64,000 nt of DNA from an uncultured Pirellulaceae bacterium (GTDB lineage: Bacteria; Planctomycetota; Planctomycetia; Pirellulales; Pirellulaceae), in the NCBI GenBank assembly GCA_938010615.1, contig CALLUY010000083.1, forward strand, positions 1 through 64,000, written 5' to 3'. Each line of letters opens with the position of its first letter. Positions within the stretch are counted from its first letter, which is position 1. A program made the position numbers and the translations under genes. The notes under the pieces are model-generated. The model did no database searches. It worked only from the letters and a program-made list of their open reading frames with translations, and was not told the DNA's origin. This document shows positions 1-10,404 of this stretch, one piece after another.

Positions 1-53
1 ACCACTCGCTTGCGCTTCGGGCTTGTACTTCATGCAAACTGGCTTACTAAACC

Positions 54-1049
54 ATGAGCAATTCAACGACCAATCCGAAACCGAACAGCGAGAGTTCAAT
101 CACATCCTCGCCACGGAATTCGTACGTCGACACCGAAGCCATTTTGAAGCTCAAGGATCTGGAACTTCGAGCCAAATTGATCGTGGAAGGATTCATGTCG
201 GGGCTTCATCGAAGTCCTTATCATGGTTTTTCCGTTGAGTTCACCGATTACCGTGAATACACGCCGGGAGACGACTTACGACATCTCGACTGGAAACTGC
301 TCGCCCGTCGCGATCGAAAATACATCAAACGTTTTGAAGATGAAACCAATTTACGTTGCCATCTTCTCGTCGACTTGAGTCGCTCCATGAGCTTCACCTC
401 CACTGGAATTGAGAAATCTGAGTACGCGAAAACGATTGCTGCCTCGCTTGCTTGGTTCCTGTTTCGACAACGCGATGCGGTCGGATTAATCACTTTCGAT
501 GAATTCATCGACGAGGTTCTACCAGCTCGATTTCGCCCGGGCCACCTCCGGCGTTTATTGGGAGCTCTGGAACGATCGACCGGCGGATCCGAATCCAACA
601 TCAGCAAGCCACTCGAACAAGTCGCCGCAACGGTGCAAAAACGCGGGCTGATCGTGCTCATCTCTGATCTGCTAGTTCCAATCGATTCGATCACCAAACA
701 GTTGGGCTATCTGCGGGCGATTGGCCACGATGTTGTTTTGCTTCGCGTGCTCGATCCGAATGAAGTCGATTTCTCTTTCGACAAAGCGTCAATCTTTGTC
801 GACCTCGAAACCGGACGGGAGCTCTATGTTGATCCGGGTTCCATCGCGAAAGAGTACCAAACCAAATTCAACGAACATCGCGAAGAATTAAAAACGTTCT
901 GTGACGAAAATGGAATCAACTTCTTTGAAGCATTGACCTCCGACCCCGTGCAAACGTCGTTGTTCAATTTCCTGCAAGCCCGAGCCCATCAGGCTCAGCG
1001 CGGACAGCTCACGGCAGCCAACCCGAATCGACGCGGGGGGCCCCAATGA
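54..1049 (+). CDS. DUF58 domain-containing protein
   Basis: 331 aa; YREYTPGDDLRHLDWKLLARRDRKYIKRFEDE...LLVDLSRSMSF is the DUF58 signature; ATGA overlap with next gene. Confidence 0.93.
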   Translation: MSNSTTNPKPNSESSITSSPRNSYVDTEAILKLKDLELRAKLIVEGFMSGLHRSPYHGFSVEFTDYREYTPGDDLRHLDWKLLARRDRKYIKRFEDETNLRCHLLVDLSRSMSFTSTGIEKSEYAKTIAASLAWFLFRQRDAVGLITFDEFIDEVLPARFRPGHLRRLLGALERSTGGSESNISKPLEQVAATVQKRGLIVLISDLLVPIDSITKQLGYLRAIGHDVVLLRVLDPNEVDFSFDKASIFVDLETGRELYVDPGSIAKEYQTKFNEHREELKTFCDENGINFFEALTSDPVQTSLFNFLQARAHQAQRGQLTAANPNRRGGPQ

Positions 1050-3166
1050 GTGCACTCGCATGGCTTTTCGGCCTAGGGTTCCTCGCCTTAGCCGGCCCAT
1101 TCCTGTTTCACCTGATTCGTCGAACTCCAAAAGGCGAAACACTTTTCAGCTCGCTAATGTTCCTGCGTCCGTCGCCGCCAACATTGACGCGTCGCAGTCG
1201 CTTGGACAATCTGTTGCTGATGGCAATCCGTATGGCGGCGGTGGCTTTGATCGCGACTGCCTTTATGCGGCCATTTCTCAACAGCAATGTGAAACTCGAT
1301 TTCGCCAACGTGCCAGGCAGGAAAACCGCCGTGCTGCTCGACACCAGCGCCAGCATGAAACGTGTTGACCTCTGGGATCAAGCGACCAAAAAATTGGAGC
1401 AGGTCATCGAAGACGCTGATGCCAACGACGAAATCGCCGTCTTCACTTTCGACGCTCAGCTGAAAAAGCAAATTGAGTTCACAAAGAAGTCAAATGCCGC
1501 AACTTTGATGCAGAAATTTGGCGCACTAGAACTTGAGCCGACGTGGAACGCCTCCAATCTTGGCGATGCGTTAGTAGACGTTGCAAACCGTTTGCTCGAG
1601 GGCCAACAAAACGGCCAGGACTCCGAAGCAGAAGAAGAGGGAATCCAATCGCTTGCATCCAAGCTTCAAGTCATTCTGATCTCTGACATGCAATCGGGAT
1701 CGTCGACTTCGGCGTTGCAGAGTTTTCGCTGGCCGGACACAGTGAAAGTGCAATTCGCACAAGTCTCCACTGAATCGGAAACCAACGCGACGCTGGAACT
1801 TTTACCGGTCGACGAAAATGATCTACAGCAACTTCGGGAAAACGTGTTGGTGCGGAACGCCAAAGATTCTGGCTCGGATGAATTTTCCGTTTCGTGGGAG
1901 AACAGTTCTACAGCATCCATCCCTTTTCAGGTTCCAGCAGGATCCAGCAAAATACTGACGGTCAAGCGAGACTCGACTTCGCAATCGTCCAACAAGCTCA
2001 TCCTTAACGGCGACGATGCCGAATTCGACAATCAGTTCTTTGCGATTCCACCACTTAAGAAAACCATTTCCGTTCGTTATGTCGGCGACGAATCACCCAA
2101 TGATCCAGAGGGAATGCTTTATTACTTAAAGCGATCGCTAATTGAAACGCCGACAGCGACTTACAACCTTCAGCAGTCTTCTTCAGTGGCCGACAAAATG
2201 GAATTCGGCTTGAATTTTGACACGATCGATTTCATGGTCGTGACGCGTCCCGTATCTGCACATGAAAACAAAGCGATCGACAACCTTCTTGAGCGTGGCG
2301 TGACGTTGCTGGTAGTTCTCCACGATCAATCGATGCTCAAATCCACAGGCGACTGGACGGGAGTCGAGACGAATCAAGAATCCGAAAACGATAAAGGCGA
2401 CAACTACGCCATGCTGGGAAACATTGACTTTTCCCACCCGGTTTTCACGCCGTTTTCGGGACCGCGATTCAACGATTTCACTCAGATTCGGTTTTGGAAA
2501 TTCCTTCGTCCGGACTTGCCAGATAACGTCCAAGTCTTGGCTCGGTTCGACGACGACACGCCCGCGTTTTGGCATCAACTCGCTCACAACAAAAGCAACA
2601 TCTACGCGATGGGTTTCGGCTGGCAACCGGCCAACAGTCAACTCGCGTTGTCGAGCAAATTCCTTCCTCTGATGCTGCGGATGATCGAACTGTCAACCAG
2701 AACAGAACCGGTAGCAGCCAACAGTATCGTCGGCGAAACGATCCAGTCACCTAAAGGCTATGACCGTTTCATTTCACCCGACGGCGATGTTGAATTCATC
2801 GAAGACTCATCGACGCAAACACTTCATTCGCCAGGAATCTATTCTTTCATGAGCTCTTCTGATTCGGAGCTCGCGGACTTACAAATCGCCGTCAATCTCG
2901 ATCCTTCGGAAAGCCAAACGGCCACGATGCCAGTCGATCAAGTTTCGGCATTGGGCGTAGAAGTCGGCACTCACAGCACAACAGATCAGGAAGTCGAACA
3001 ACAGCGACAACTGCTTGACTTCGAACTCGAAAATCGGCAGAAGCTTTGGAAGTGGCTCATCCTCGGAGCAATTGGGTTGATCATGGCCGAATCGTGGTTG
3101 GCCGGAAGAACGGATCGAATGAGCCGCAAACAGGAAACCGTTGAGCAAGGGATCGCAAATGAGTAA
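1046..3166 (+). CDS. BatA-like vWA-domain membrane protein
   Basis: N-terminal ALAGPFLFHLIRRTPKGETLFSSLMFL (BatA N-term) and VLLDTSASM vWA MIDAS; C-terminal TM. Confidence 0.88.
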   Translation: MSALAWLFGLGFLALAGPFLFHLIRRTPKGETLFSSLMFLRPSPPTLTRRSRLDNLLLMAIRMAAVALIATAFMRPFLNSNVKLDFANVPGRKTAVLLDTSASMKRVDLWDQATKKLEQVIEDADANDEIAVFTFDAQLKKQIEFTKKSNAATLMQKFGALELEPTWNASNLGDALVDVANRLLEGQQNGQDSEAEEEGIQSLASKLQVILISDMQSGSSTSALQSFRWPDTVKVQFAQVSTESETNATLELLPVDENDLQQLRENVLVRNAKDSGSDEFSVSWENSSTASIPFQVPAGSSKILTVKRDSTSQSSNKLILNGDDAEFDNQFFAIPPLKKTISVRYVGDESPNDPEGMLYYLKRSLIETPTATYNLQQSSSVADKMEFGLNFDTIDFMVVTRPVSAHENKAIDNLLERGVTLLVVLHDQSMLKSTGDWTGVETNQESENDKGDNYAMLGNIDFSHPVFTPFSGPRFNDFTQIRFWKFLRPDLPDNVQVLARFDDDTPAFWHQLAHNKSNIYAMGFGWQPANSQLALSSKFLPLMLRMIELSTRTEPVAANSIVGETIQSPKGYDRFISPDGDVEFIEDSSTQTLHSPGIYSFMSSSDSELADLQIAVNLDPSESQTATMPVDQVSALGVEVGTHSTTDQEVEQQRQLLDFELENRQKLWKWLILGAIGLIMAESWLAGRTDRMSRKQETVEQGIANE

Positions 3167-6100
3167 CACCACCCAGCAAATAAATCCAGCTTTGCTTGAC
3201 CAACTTCGCCCTGTTGTGTGTCGTGAACGGTGGCGGCTTGCGTTTTCCTTTTTGGCAATCACGTGGATCGCCTTGGCGATTATTGGAATCCTTGTTTACG
3301 CCCTCAATCGATCCGCAGAATCGGCTCTCGACGCCTATTTGCCGTCGGCTTGGATATGGATGGCTGCCGTCGGCGGAATCAGCACAATTGCTGCGATTGC
3401 GTGCGCGATCTTTTCGATGCCAAGCGTGGAGTCAATCGCTCATCGAGTCGAAGCAGGCTTTCCAGAGCTGGACTCCGTTTTGCTAACGGCAATCGAACAG
3501 AAGCCACACCAAACCGAAGGCCTGAGCTTTTTCCAACACGACGTTATTCAAAAAGCGATGCATCACAGCTTTCAGAAAAAATGGGCTTCTGTCATTCCCG
3601 GATGGAAACTGTTCTCCACGACCTTCGGAGCACTCTTTGGTCTGGCCAGCGCCAGCGCCCTTTGCTTCATGTTGTGGAGTTTACCGACTCCCGAGTTTGA
3701 CAACTCGATCCACCTGTTTGACGACATCGAAGAACCGCTTAAGCTCGATTTGACGTGCAAAGTCCAGCCCGGCCATACCGAAATCGAACGTGGGACAAAT
3801 CTGCTTGTCCTGGCTGAGTTCGCAAAAGACTCGCCTTCGAAATCTGAATTGCACTATACGGACGAATCCGGCGAAGAGCGTATCGTTGCGATGACCAAGA
3901 GTCTGGACGACCCAGTTTTTGCATCACGAATCATGCAAGTCGATCATCCGTTGAAATATCGCGTTGAATTCGCTGACGAAACGTCGGAAGAATTCTCCGT
4001 CAGCGTTTTTGACTTTCCTCGACTTGTTCGTTCGGACGTCGAACTGAACTATCCCAAGTACACCGAACTGCCTCAGAAAACGTTGCAGGATACTCGCCGA
4101 TTTTCCGCAGTCATCGGAACCGATGCGAAGCTGCAATTCCATGTGAACAAAGAAATCACCACCGCAACGCTTCGCCCCGACAGCAAAGACGGGCAGTTGC
4201 TACAGCTTTCGCAGTCGGCATCGAATCCATTGTTGTGGCAAACCGAGATCGTCATCAAGCATTCAGAAAAATACCGATTACACCTGACCGACGCAGAAGA
4301 ACGCGAAAACAAATCGCCGCCTCTACTGACAATCAAAGCTCTGGAGAATTTACCGCCGGAGTTAAAACTTCTCGAACCCGCTCGCGACATTGCAGTCTCT
4401 GCGATCGAGGAAGTCTCAATGAGTGCTTCGGTTTGGGATGACTTTGGGATTGCCCGGACCGGATTGGCTTGGTCGATCGGCGGCGGCGAGATGCGTGAAC
4501 TTGAACTTGCCAGCGATCAAAGCGCGAAAAAGAAACATGTTGTGGACCACTTGCTGGAACTTGAGTCGCTCAATGCAGAACCTGATCAGCTCGTGGCTTG
4601 GCATTTCTGGGCGGAAGACATTGGACCCAATGGCGATTCTCGCCGCACCGAGAGCGACATGTTTTTCGCTGAAGTTCGTCGCTTCGAAGAAATATTCTTT
4701 GAAGCTCAGGGACAACAAGATCAACAGCAGCAACAGCAAGGCCAACAGGGACCGAGTGCACAACAAGCGATGGAACTTGCGGAATTGCAAAAGGAAATCA
4801 TCAACGCGACGTGGCGAGTTATCCGCCGCGAAAAAGGACCAACCTTGACCAGCGCGTTTGACGGTGACGTAAAGCTACTGGCTGAGTCCCAACGGTCTGC
4901 GATCACCAAAGTCGACGAACTGGCCGAAGAATTGAATGACGACTTGGCGAAATCTCTGGTTGATGAACTCAAGTCGATCATGAATGACGCCGTCGATAAA
5001 TTGGCAACCGCTCGAGAAACGCCCGCCGCGAAACCGCTACCCAAAGCCCTCAGCAGCCAACAATTGGCTTGGCAAACACTGCTCAGGATGCGGGCACGTG
5101 AAACTCAAATCCAGCAGTCGAAGCAACAAAGCTCCCAATCCAGCAGCTCGCAATCTTCTCGACAGCAACAGCTGCAGCAAATGGAGTTAACCGAAAAGGA
5201 AGACCGCTACGAACAGGAACGATTGGCTCAGCAAGAAAGCGAACAAGATCAGCAACAGCAGGAGAATCGACAAATCCTCAGTCGACTTCGGGAACTTGCC
5301 CAACGCCAGAACGATCTCAACAAACGAGTCAAAGAACTTCAATCGGCCCTCGAAGAAGCCGAAACGGAACAGGAGCGGGAAGATCTTGAGAAGCAACTCA
5401 AGCGGCTCGAGGAAGAACAGCAACAGTTGCTCCGGGACACGGATGAGCTTCAGGAACGGATGGAAGAATCGCAGAACCAACAGAATGATCAAATGGAACA
5501 GCTGGAACAGGCTCGTGAAAACGTACAACGATCTTCCGAAGCACTTCAAAAGGGTGACCTCTCAAAAGCCGCAACCGAAGGCACACGAGCTGAACGTGAG
5601 CTGAAAGAGCTTCGTGACGAATTCCAAAAGCAAACTGCCGGCCAATTCAATGAACAAATGCGACAGATGCGAAATCAGGCTCAGGACCTGCAAGCCGAAC
5701 AGCAAGCTCAATCGGAGAAGCTTCGCGACGAAGAACAAAACGAAGCGTCAAACAACCGACTTGATGGCACCGACAAACGCAAGGAATTGGTCGATGGAAT
5801 CATGAAGGGACAACAACAAGTCGAAGACCTTCGCAAGCAGATAAAGCAAACCATCGAAGAGGCCGAAGAGGCTGAACCACTTCTCGCAGATGAACTTTAC
5901 GATACTTTTCGCGAAACCGAACAGTCGCGACCGGATCGAGCGTTGCGAAATTCAGCAGAAGCGATCGAACGCGGCTTCGATGAAGATGCCAAACAGATTC
6001 ACGATTCCGCAATGCAGGGCATCGAGGAACTCGTCGAAGGGATTGATCGCGCGGCCGAACGCGTACTCGGTGATGAAACGGAAGCCTTGAAAGCGGCTCG

Positions 6101-6857
6101 TGACACAATCAGAGATCTTTCAAATGAACTCGACGATGAGATCGAGCGAAATAATCCTGAAGCGGAGGGCAACGCTGAAAGGGAAGAGCAGGGTGGTGAG
6201 CGCGGCGAACAACAGCAAGAGGATGAACAACAGCGAACGGGTGAATCTGGTGATGGAGAACAAAACGCCGAGACACCGCAACGAGGCTCCGGTCAAGGAA
6301 AGGGCGAAGCTCAGGAAAACGAAGACAATGAACGTCAAAGAGGCCATCGCGAAAATCAGGGCGAAGACAAACCGACTGAAGGACAACAAGCCGAAGGCCA
6401 GCGCGGTGAAAGAAATCAACAATCGCCAAACCGTCGCGGCGGAAATCGACTTGATGGCGAACCAACTGACACCGGCCGGCTTGGTGGACTTGCAAACCCT
6501 CACAACATTCGCAACTCTGCTCCAATCACGGGTGAAGATTTCCGTGAATGGTCCGATCGGCTTCGTGATGTCGAAGAGATGATAGCTGACCCTGACCTGC
6601 GTGCTGACGCGGCGCGAATTCGCGATCAAGCAAAAGCGATTCGCAAAGATCTCAAACGTCACTCGCCCGAACCCGATTGGAAAAAGATCAAACTCGAATT
6701 GGCAGAACCGTTGGCCGAACTGCAAAGCCGCGTCTCACAGGAAATCCTTCGTCGTGATCCGAAGAACGTTTTGGTGCCGCTCAACAAAGAACCCGTACCA
6801 ACAAAATACGAAAATGCCGTTCGCAAATACTATGAGACGCTGGGGACCGGCCAGTGA
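3159..6857 (+). CDS. DUF4175-like membrane protein with long Gln/Glu/Arg-rich coiled coil
   Basis: Two N-terminal TM segments, long Q/E/R coiled coil; ATG at 3159 overlaps upstream stop; the ORF track extends to a TTG at 3141. Confidence 0.75.
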   Translation: MSNTTQQINPALLDQLRPVVCRERWRLAFSFLAITWIALAIIGILVYALNRSAESALDAYLPSAWIWMAAVGGISTIAAIACAIFSMPSVESIAHRVEAGFPELDSVLLTAIEQKPHQTEGLSFFQHDVIQKAMHHSFQKKWASVIPGWKLFSTTFGALFGLASASALCFMLWSLPTPEFDNSIHLFDDIEEPLKLDLTCKVQPGHTEIERGTNLLVLAEFAKDSPSKSELHYTDESGEERIVAMTKSLDDPVFASRIMQVDHPLKYRVEFADETSEEFSVSVFDFPRLVRSDVELNYPKYTELPQKTLQDTRRFSAVIGTDAKLQFHVNKEITTATLRPDSKDGQLLQLSQSASNPLLWQTEIVIKHSEKYRLHLTDAEERENKSPPLLTIKALENLPPELKLLEPARDIAVSAIEEVSMSASVWDDFGIARTGLAWSIGGGEMRELELASDQSAKKKHVVDHLLELESLNAEPDQLVAWHFWAEDIGPNGDSRRTESDMFFAEVRRFEEIFFEAQGQQDQQQQQQGQQGPSAQQAMELAELQKEIINATWRVIRREKGPTLTSAFDGDVKLLAESQRSAITKVDELAEELNDDLAKSLVDELKSIMNDAVDKLATARETPAAKPLPKALSSQQLAWQTLLRMRARETQIQQSKQQSSQSSSSQSSRQQQLQQMELTEKEDRYEQERLAQQESEQDQQQQENRQILSRLRELAQRQNDLNKRVKELQSALEEAETEQEREDLEKQLKRLEEEQQQLLRDTDELQERMEESQNQQNDQMEQLEQARENVQRSSEALQKGDLSKAATEGTRAERELKELRDEFQKQTAGQFNEQMRQMRNQAQDLQAEQQAQSEKLRDEEQNEASNNRLDGTDKRKELVDGIMKGQQQVEDLRKQIKQTIEEAEEAEPLLADELYDTFRETEQSRPDRALRNSAEAIERGFDEDAKQIHDSAMQGIEELVEGIDRAAERVLGDETEALKAARDTIRDLSNELDDEIERNNPEAEGNAEREEQGGERGEQQQEDEQQRTGESGDGEQNAETPQRGSGQGKGEAQENEDNERQRGHRENQGEDKPTEGQQAEGQRGERNQQSPNRRGGNRLDGEPTDTGRLGGLANPHNIRNSAPITGEDFREWSDRLRDVEEMIADPDLRADAARIRDQAKAIRKDLKRHSPEPDWKKIKLELAEPLAELQSRVSQEILRRDPKNVLVPLNKEPVPTKYENAVRKYYETLGTGQ

Positions 6858-9208
6858 TAGAAATCTTTTCGTCAATCATGCCAGACGCTTGGAACTCGTT
6901 GCAGTGGTGGATTCCCGCGCTGGTCGCGTCACTGCTGGCCATTCCCGTCGTGCTCTGGTCAAACTTCTCCAGGCAAATCAGCCCACAACGCGGCATCACC
7001 CTGTCCGCAATGAAGAGCATTGCGATTGGCTTGTTGGTTCTCTGTTTGCTGGAACCAGTGAATCAATTTGAACTGGCCAAACCGGGAGCAAACTCGCTGA
7101 TTGTGTTGGCCGACACGAGCCAAAGTCTCAACGTTAAAAATGAGGGAAACGCGAATTCAAGCGCCCAAACACTTGCCAAGTTGCTAGACAAAGATGCGGC
7201 TTGGCTGAATCAACTGGAGCGTAATTTCGAACTACGTCGTTACACATTCGACGAACGCGCCACCAACGTCGTTGACTTTCAGGATTTCTCGGCTGATGGA
7301 CGAGCAAGTGAAATTTTGAACGCAGTGACCAACGTCGGCAGGCGTATCGAAGGAAAACCTACTGCCGGCATCGTGCTATTAACCGACGGAAACGAGTCAA
7401 CGAATCCCGATTTATCGGAGTTCGATTGGACAACGCTTCCGCCAGTCTATCCTGTCGTCATTGGAGACAGCCAACCGCTGCGAGACCTTACCATCACGAA
7501 CGTCACGACTTCGCAAACCAATTTCGAATCGGCACCGGTGACCATCAAAGCAGAACTGATCGCTCAACAGTTTGCAGGAAAAACAGTCACCGTTGAACTG
7601 GTGGGTGAAAACGAAAAAGTCATCGAATCACAGGAAGTCCGTCGTCTGGAAAATGGAAAACCGTTCGCGGTCCGCTTCAAGCTGAAGCCCGAAAATCGCG
7701 GAGTCAACGTTTTTGAGATTCGCGCTTTCGAAAAAGACACCTCATTGGATGATGACGGCGACGAGGCAACCCTGATCAACAATCGGCGTTTGGTCATCGT
7801 CGACCGCGGCAAAGGGCCTTTCAGAATTCTGTATGTCGCAGGACGGCCAAACTGGGAGTACAAATTCATGCGTCGCGCGTTGGCGGATGACAATGAACTT
7901 GATCTTGTTGGGTTACTGCGAGTCGCAAAAAAAGAACCCAAGTTCACGTTTCGTAGTCGTGATGGGGAAACAACGAATCCGCTGTTTCGCGGTTTCGGCA
8001 ACCAGAAAGATGACACGGCCGAACAGTATGACGAATCGGTCTTGATTCGTTTGGACACCCGCGACGAAGCAGAACTTCGCGATGGATTTCCAAAAGATGC
8101 GGCAGGGCTGTTCCAATACGACGCAATCATTATCGACGACCTAGAAGCGTCATTCTTCACGCAAGACCAAAAGACATTGCTCTCACAATTCGTCAGCCTA
8201 CGAGGCGGCGGACTGATGATGCTCGGTGGATTCAGCACTTTTGCTCGCGGCGGTTACGACCGAACTCCGATTGGCGAATCGCTTCCGGTGTACCTCGATC
8301 AGCGTTCTACTCCGGATACCGATTTGGAATATCGACTGGCACTCACCCGTGAAGGATGGGTTCAACCCTGGATTCGAATCGAGCCGACTCGCGACGGGGA
8401 ACTCAAACGACTCGAGACCATGCCGTCATTCCAAACCCTTAGTCGTTCGCGATCGATCAAGCCGGGTGCCACCATTCTTGCCAACGCGACAGGTTCCGAT
8501 GACAAATCACATCCAGCACTCGTTGTCCAACGATTTGGCAACGGACGAACTGCCGCAATGCTGATCGGTGACCTCTGGCGATGGAAGCTCCAATCCGAAG
8601 ACGAAAACGAAGACCTAAACAAAGCTTGGCGTCAAACGATGCGTTGGTTAGTTTCGGAGACGCCGCGGAGAGTCGAGATTCTTGCAGAGCCTCATGCCAC
8701 GCAATCGCAGTTGACTGAAATTCGCGTTGACCTTCGCGATGAAGAATTCAAACCGCAACTCAACGCAGAGCTGGAACTAAAAGTCATCTCGCCGTCAGGG
8801 AAAGAGATTGTGATCGCTTCAAAGCAAGACACTAAGAAAGTTGGGCGATACATCGCTGAATTTTCATCGCGAGAACCGGGAGCTTATCGAGTCGTCGCAA
8901 CCGCGAAATCTCCTGACGGAGAACTTATCGAAACAAGAGAAACTGGCTGGGTTTCCGATCCCGCCATCGACGAGTTCGAATCGCTCCAACCGAACCGCGA
9001 CTTCCTGAAGCAGATCGCCGAGAAGACTGGCGGTGAATTGATAGAAGTCACCAGTCTCGATTCGTTTGCCGCCGAATTCGACACAAAAAAGGTTCCCATA
9101 TCGGAAACAAAAACGGTCCCTTGGTGGCATCGCTGGTCCATTTTTGGCGCCGCAGTCGGACTACTGATCGCAGAATGGGGCGCGCGAAGAATGTGGGGAT
9201 TGGCTTGA
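6854..9208 (+). CDS. vWA/glutamine-amidotransferase-like membrane protein of DUF58 operon
   Basis: 784 aa; LIVLADTSQSL vWA-like motif, FRILYVAGRPNWEYKFMRRAL, terminal TM; overlaps neighbours. Confidence 0.85.
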   Translation: MIEIFSSIMPDAWNSLQWWIPALVASLLAIPVVLWSNFSRQISPQRGITLSAMKSIAIGLLVLCLLEPVNQFELAKPGANSLIVLADTSQSLNVKNEGNANSSAQTLAKLLDKDAAWLNQLERNFELRRYTFDERATNVVDFQDFSADGRASEILNAVTNVGRRIEGKPTAGIVLLTDGNESTNPDLSEFDWTTLPPVYPVVIGDSQPLRDLTITNVTTSQTNFESAPVTIKAELIAQQFAGKTVTVELVGENEKVIESQEVRRLENGKPFAVRFKLKPENRGVNVFEIRAFEKDTSLDDDGDEATLINNRRLVIVDRGKGPFRILYVAGRPNWEYKFMRRALADDNELDLVGLLRVAKKEPKFTFRSRDGETTNPLFRGFGNQKDDTAEQYDESVLIRLDTRDEAELRDGFPKDAAGLFQYDAIIIDDLEASFFTQDQKTLLSQFVSLRGGGLMMLGGFSTFARGGYDRTPIGESLPVYLDQRSTPDTDLEYRLALTREGWVQPWIRIEPTRDGELKRLETMPSFQTLSRSRSIKPGATILANATGSDDKSHPALVVQRFGNGRTAAMLIGDLWRWKLQSEDENEDLNKAWRQTMRWLVSETPRRVEILAEPHATQSQLTEIRVDLRDEEFKPQLNAELELKVISPSGKEIVIASKQDTKKVGRYIAEFSSREPGAYRVVATAKSPDGELIETRETGWVSDPAIDEFESLQPNRDFLKQIAEKTGGELIEVTSLDSFAAEFDTKKVPISETKTVPWWHRWSIFGAAVGLLIAEWGARRMWGLA

Positions 9209-10287
9209 TGTCGAATTTTCTGAACGGTTCCAATACAAGCCCGAAGCGCAAGCGAGTGAATACAAGCCCGAAGCGCAAGCGAGTGAATCGTTTGTGGTAT
9301 TCAATCGCTTGTGCTTCGGGATTGTATTGCTTGCTGTTCCCAACTCAATCACTCGCACAAGAAGTTGCTACCAAGTCCAGTCAGGCTGTCATCCTTATTG
9401 TCGGCGCTGAAGGCAGTGAAGAGTACGCAACGCAATTCAAACTGTGGGCTGAAACTTGGAAGAAAGCCGCCAGCCACACACAACTAACGGTAATCGGCTT
9501 AGACGACGATAAAGACAAATCGAAATCTCTGCTGGAAAATGCCGTTCTTGAATCTGCAGATGACGAAACACTACAGGAAGTTTGGTTGGTCATGATTGGT
9601 CATGGAACGTTTGACGGCAAACGAGCCAAATTCAATCTTCACGGACCAGATGTTCAGTCGGATGAATTGAGTTCGTGGTTAGAACCGATGGAGCATCGAT
9701 TGGTCGTCCTGAACTGTGCGTCCAGTAGCAGCCCATTCATAAACGCGTTAAGCGGGAAGAATCGAATCATCGTCTCGGCCAGTCGTAGCGGTTTCGAATT
9801 CAATTTCGCTCGTTTTGGGCAATATCTTTCTGAATCGATCGACGATCCCGCCATTGATTTGGACAAGGACGGTCAAACTTCAGTGCTGGAAGCATTTTGT
9901 GCTGCCAGTCGTGGCGTCAACGATTTCTATCAAAAGGAAAACCGAATCGCTACCGAACATGCTTTGCTTGATGACAACGGCGATTCAAAAGGAACACCAT
10001 CGGATTGGTTCGACGGAGTTCGTGCCAACAGGAAGCCCAAACAAGGATTGCCAGACGGTTTCATTGCCAACCAAGTATTTCTAAATCGGCGCGGTGTCGA
10101 AAATTCACTCTCTGCTGACGACCGGAAAATGCGTGACCAACTCGAATCGCAGTTGGAAAAGATTCGTTTACAAAAAGGGAAAATGGACGAGTCTGAATTC
10201 CTGCTGAAAATTGAACCGGTGCTGGTAAAGCTTGCGGAGCTATATGAGAGAGCGGGCGATCAGATCAAACCCAATGCCACCAAGTAA
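9208..10287 (+). CDS. Secreted caspase-like/C13-type cysteine peptidase homologue
   Basis: VMIGHGTFDGKRAKFNLHGPDV plus RLVVLNCASSSSPF (His/Cys dyad); signal peptide ...GLYCLLFPTQSLAQ; ATG overlaps upstream TGA. Confidence 0.75.
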   Translation: MSNFLNGSNTSPKRKRVNTSPKRKRVNRLWYSIACASGLYCLLFPTQSLAQEVATKSSQAVILIVGAEGSEEYATQFKLWAETWKKAASHTQLTVIGLDDDKDKSKSLLENAVLESADDETLQEVWLVMIGHGTFDGKRAKFNLHGPDVQSDELSSWLEPMEHRLVVLNCASSSSPFINALSGKNRIIVSASRSGFEFNFARFGQYLSESIDDPAIDLDKDGQTSVLEAFCAASRGVNDFYQKENRIATEHALLDDNGDSKGTPSDWFDGVRANRKPKQGLPDGFIANQVFLNRRGVENSLSADDRKMRDQLESQLEKIRLQKGKMDESEFLLKIEPVLVKLAELYERAGDQIKPNATK

Positions 10288-10404
10288 TTTTGGACCGCGA
10301 ATCACACGAATTTCCACGAGTACAGGATGGAGTTTTTGCATTTCAATTCGTGAGGATTTGTCTGATTCGTGGGCAATTCTACGACTTTCGGATACGATGG
10401 TCCG

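Noticed and set aside
6120-6725. 201-aa minus-strand ORF
   Set aside because: Shadow ORF opposite the Gln/Glu-rich coiled coil; codon complement effect.
7564-8238. 224-aa minus-strand ORF
   Set aside because: Antisense to a well-supported vWA-like gene. Ser/Arg-rich composition is typical of shadow ORFs.
9230-9290. SPKRKRV as a nuclear-localisation-like or DNA-binding motif
   Set aside because: It is explained by translation of a dispersed DNA repeat that is also found in noncoding positions.
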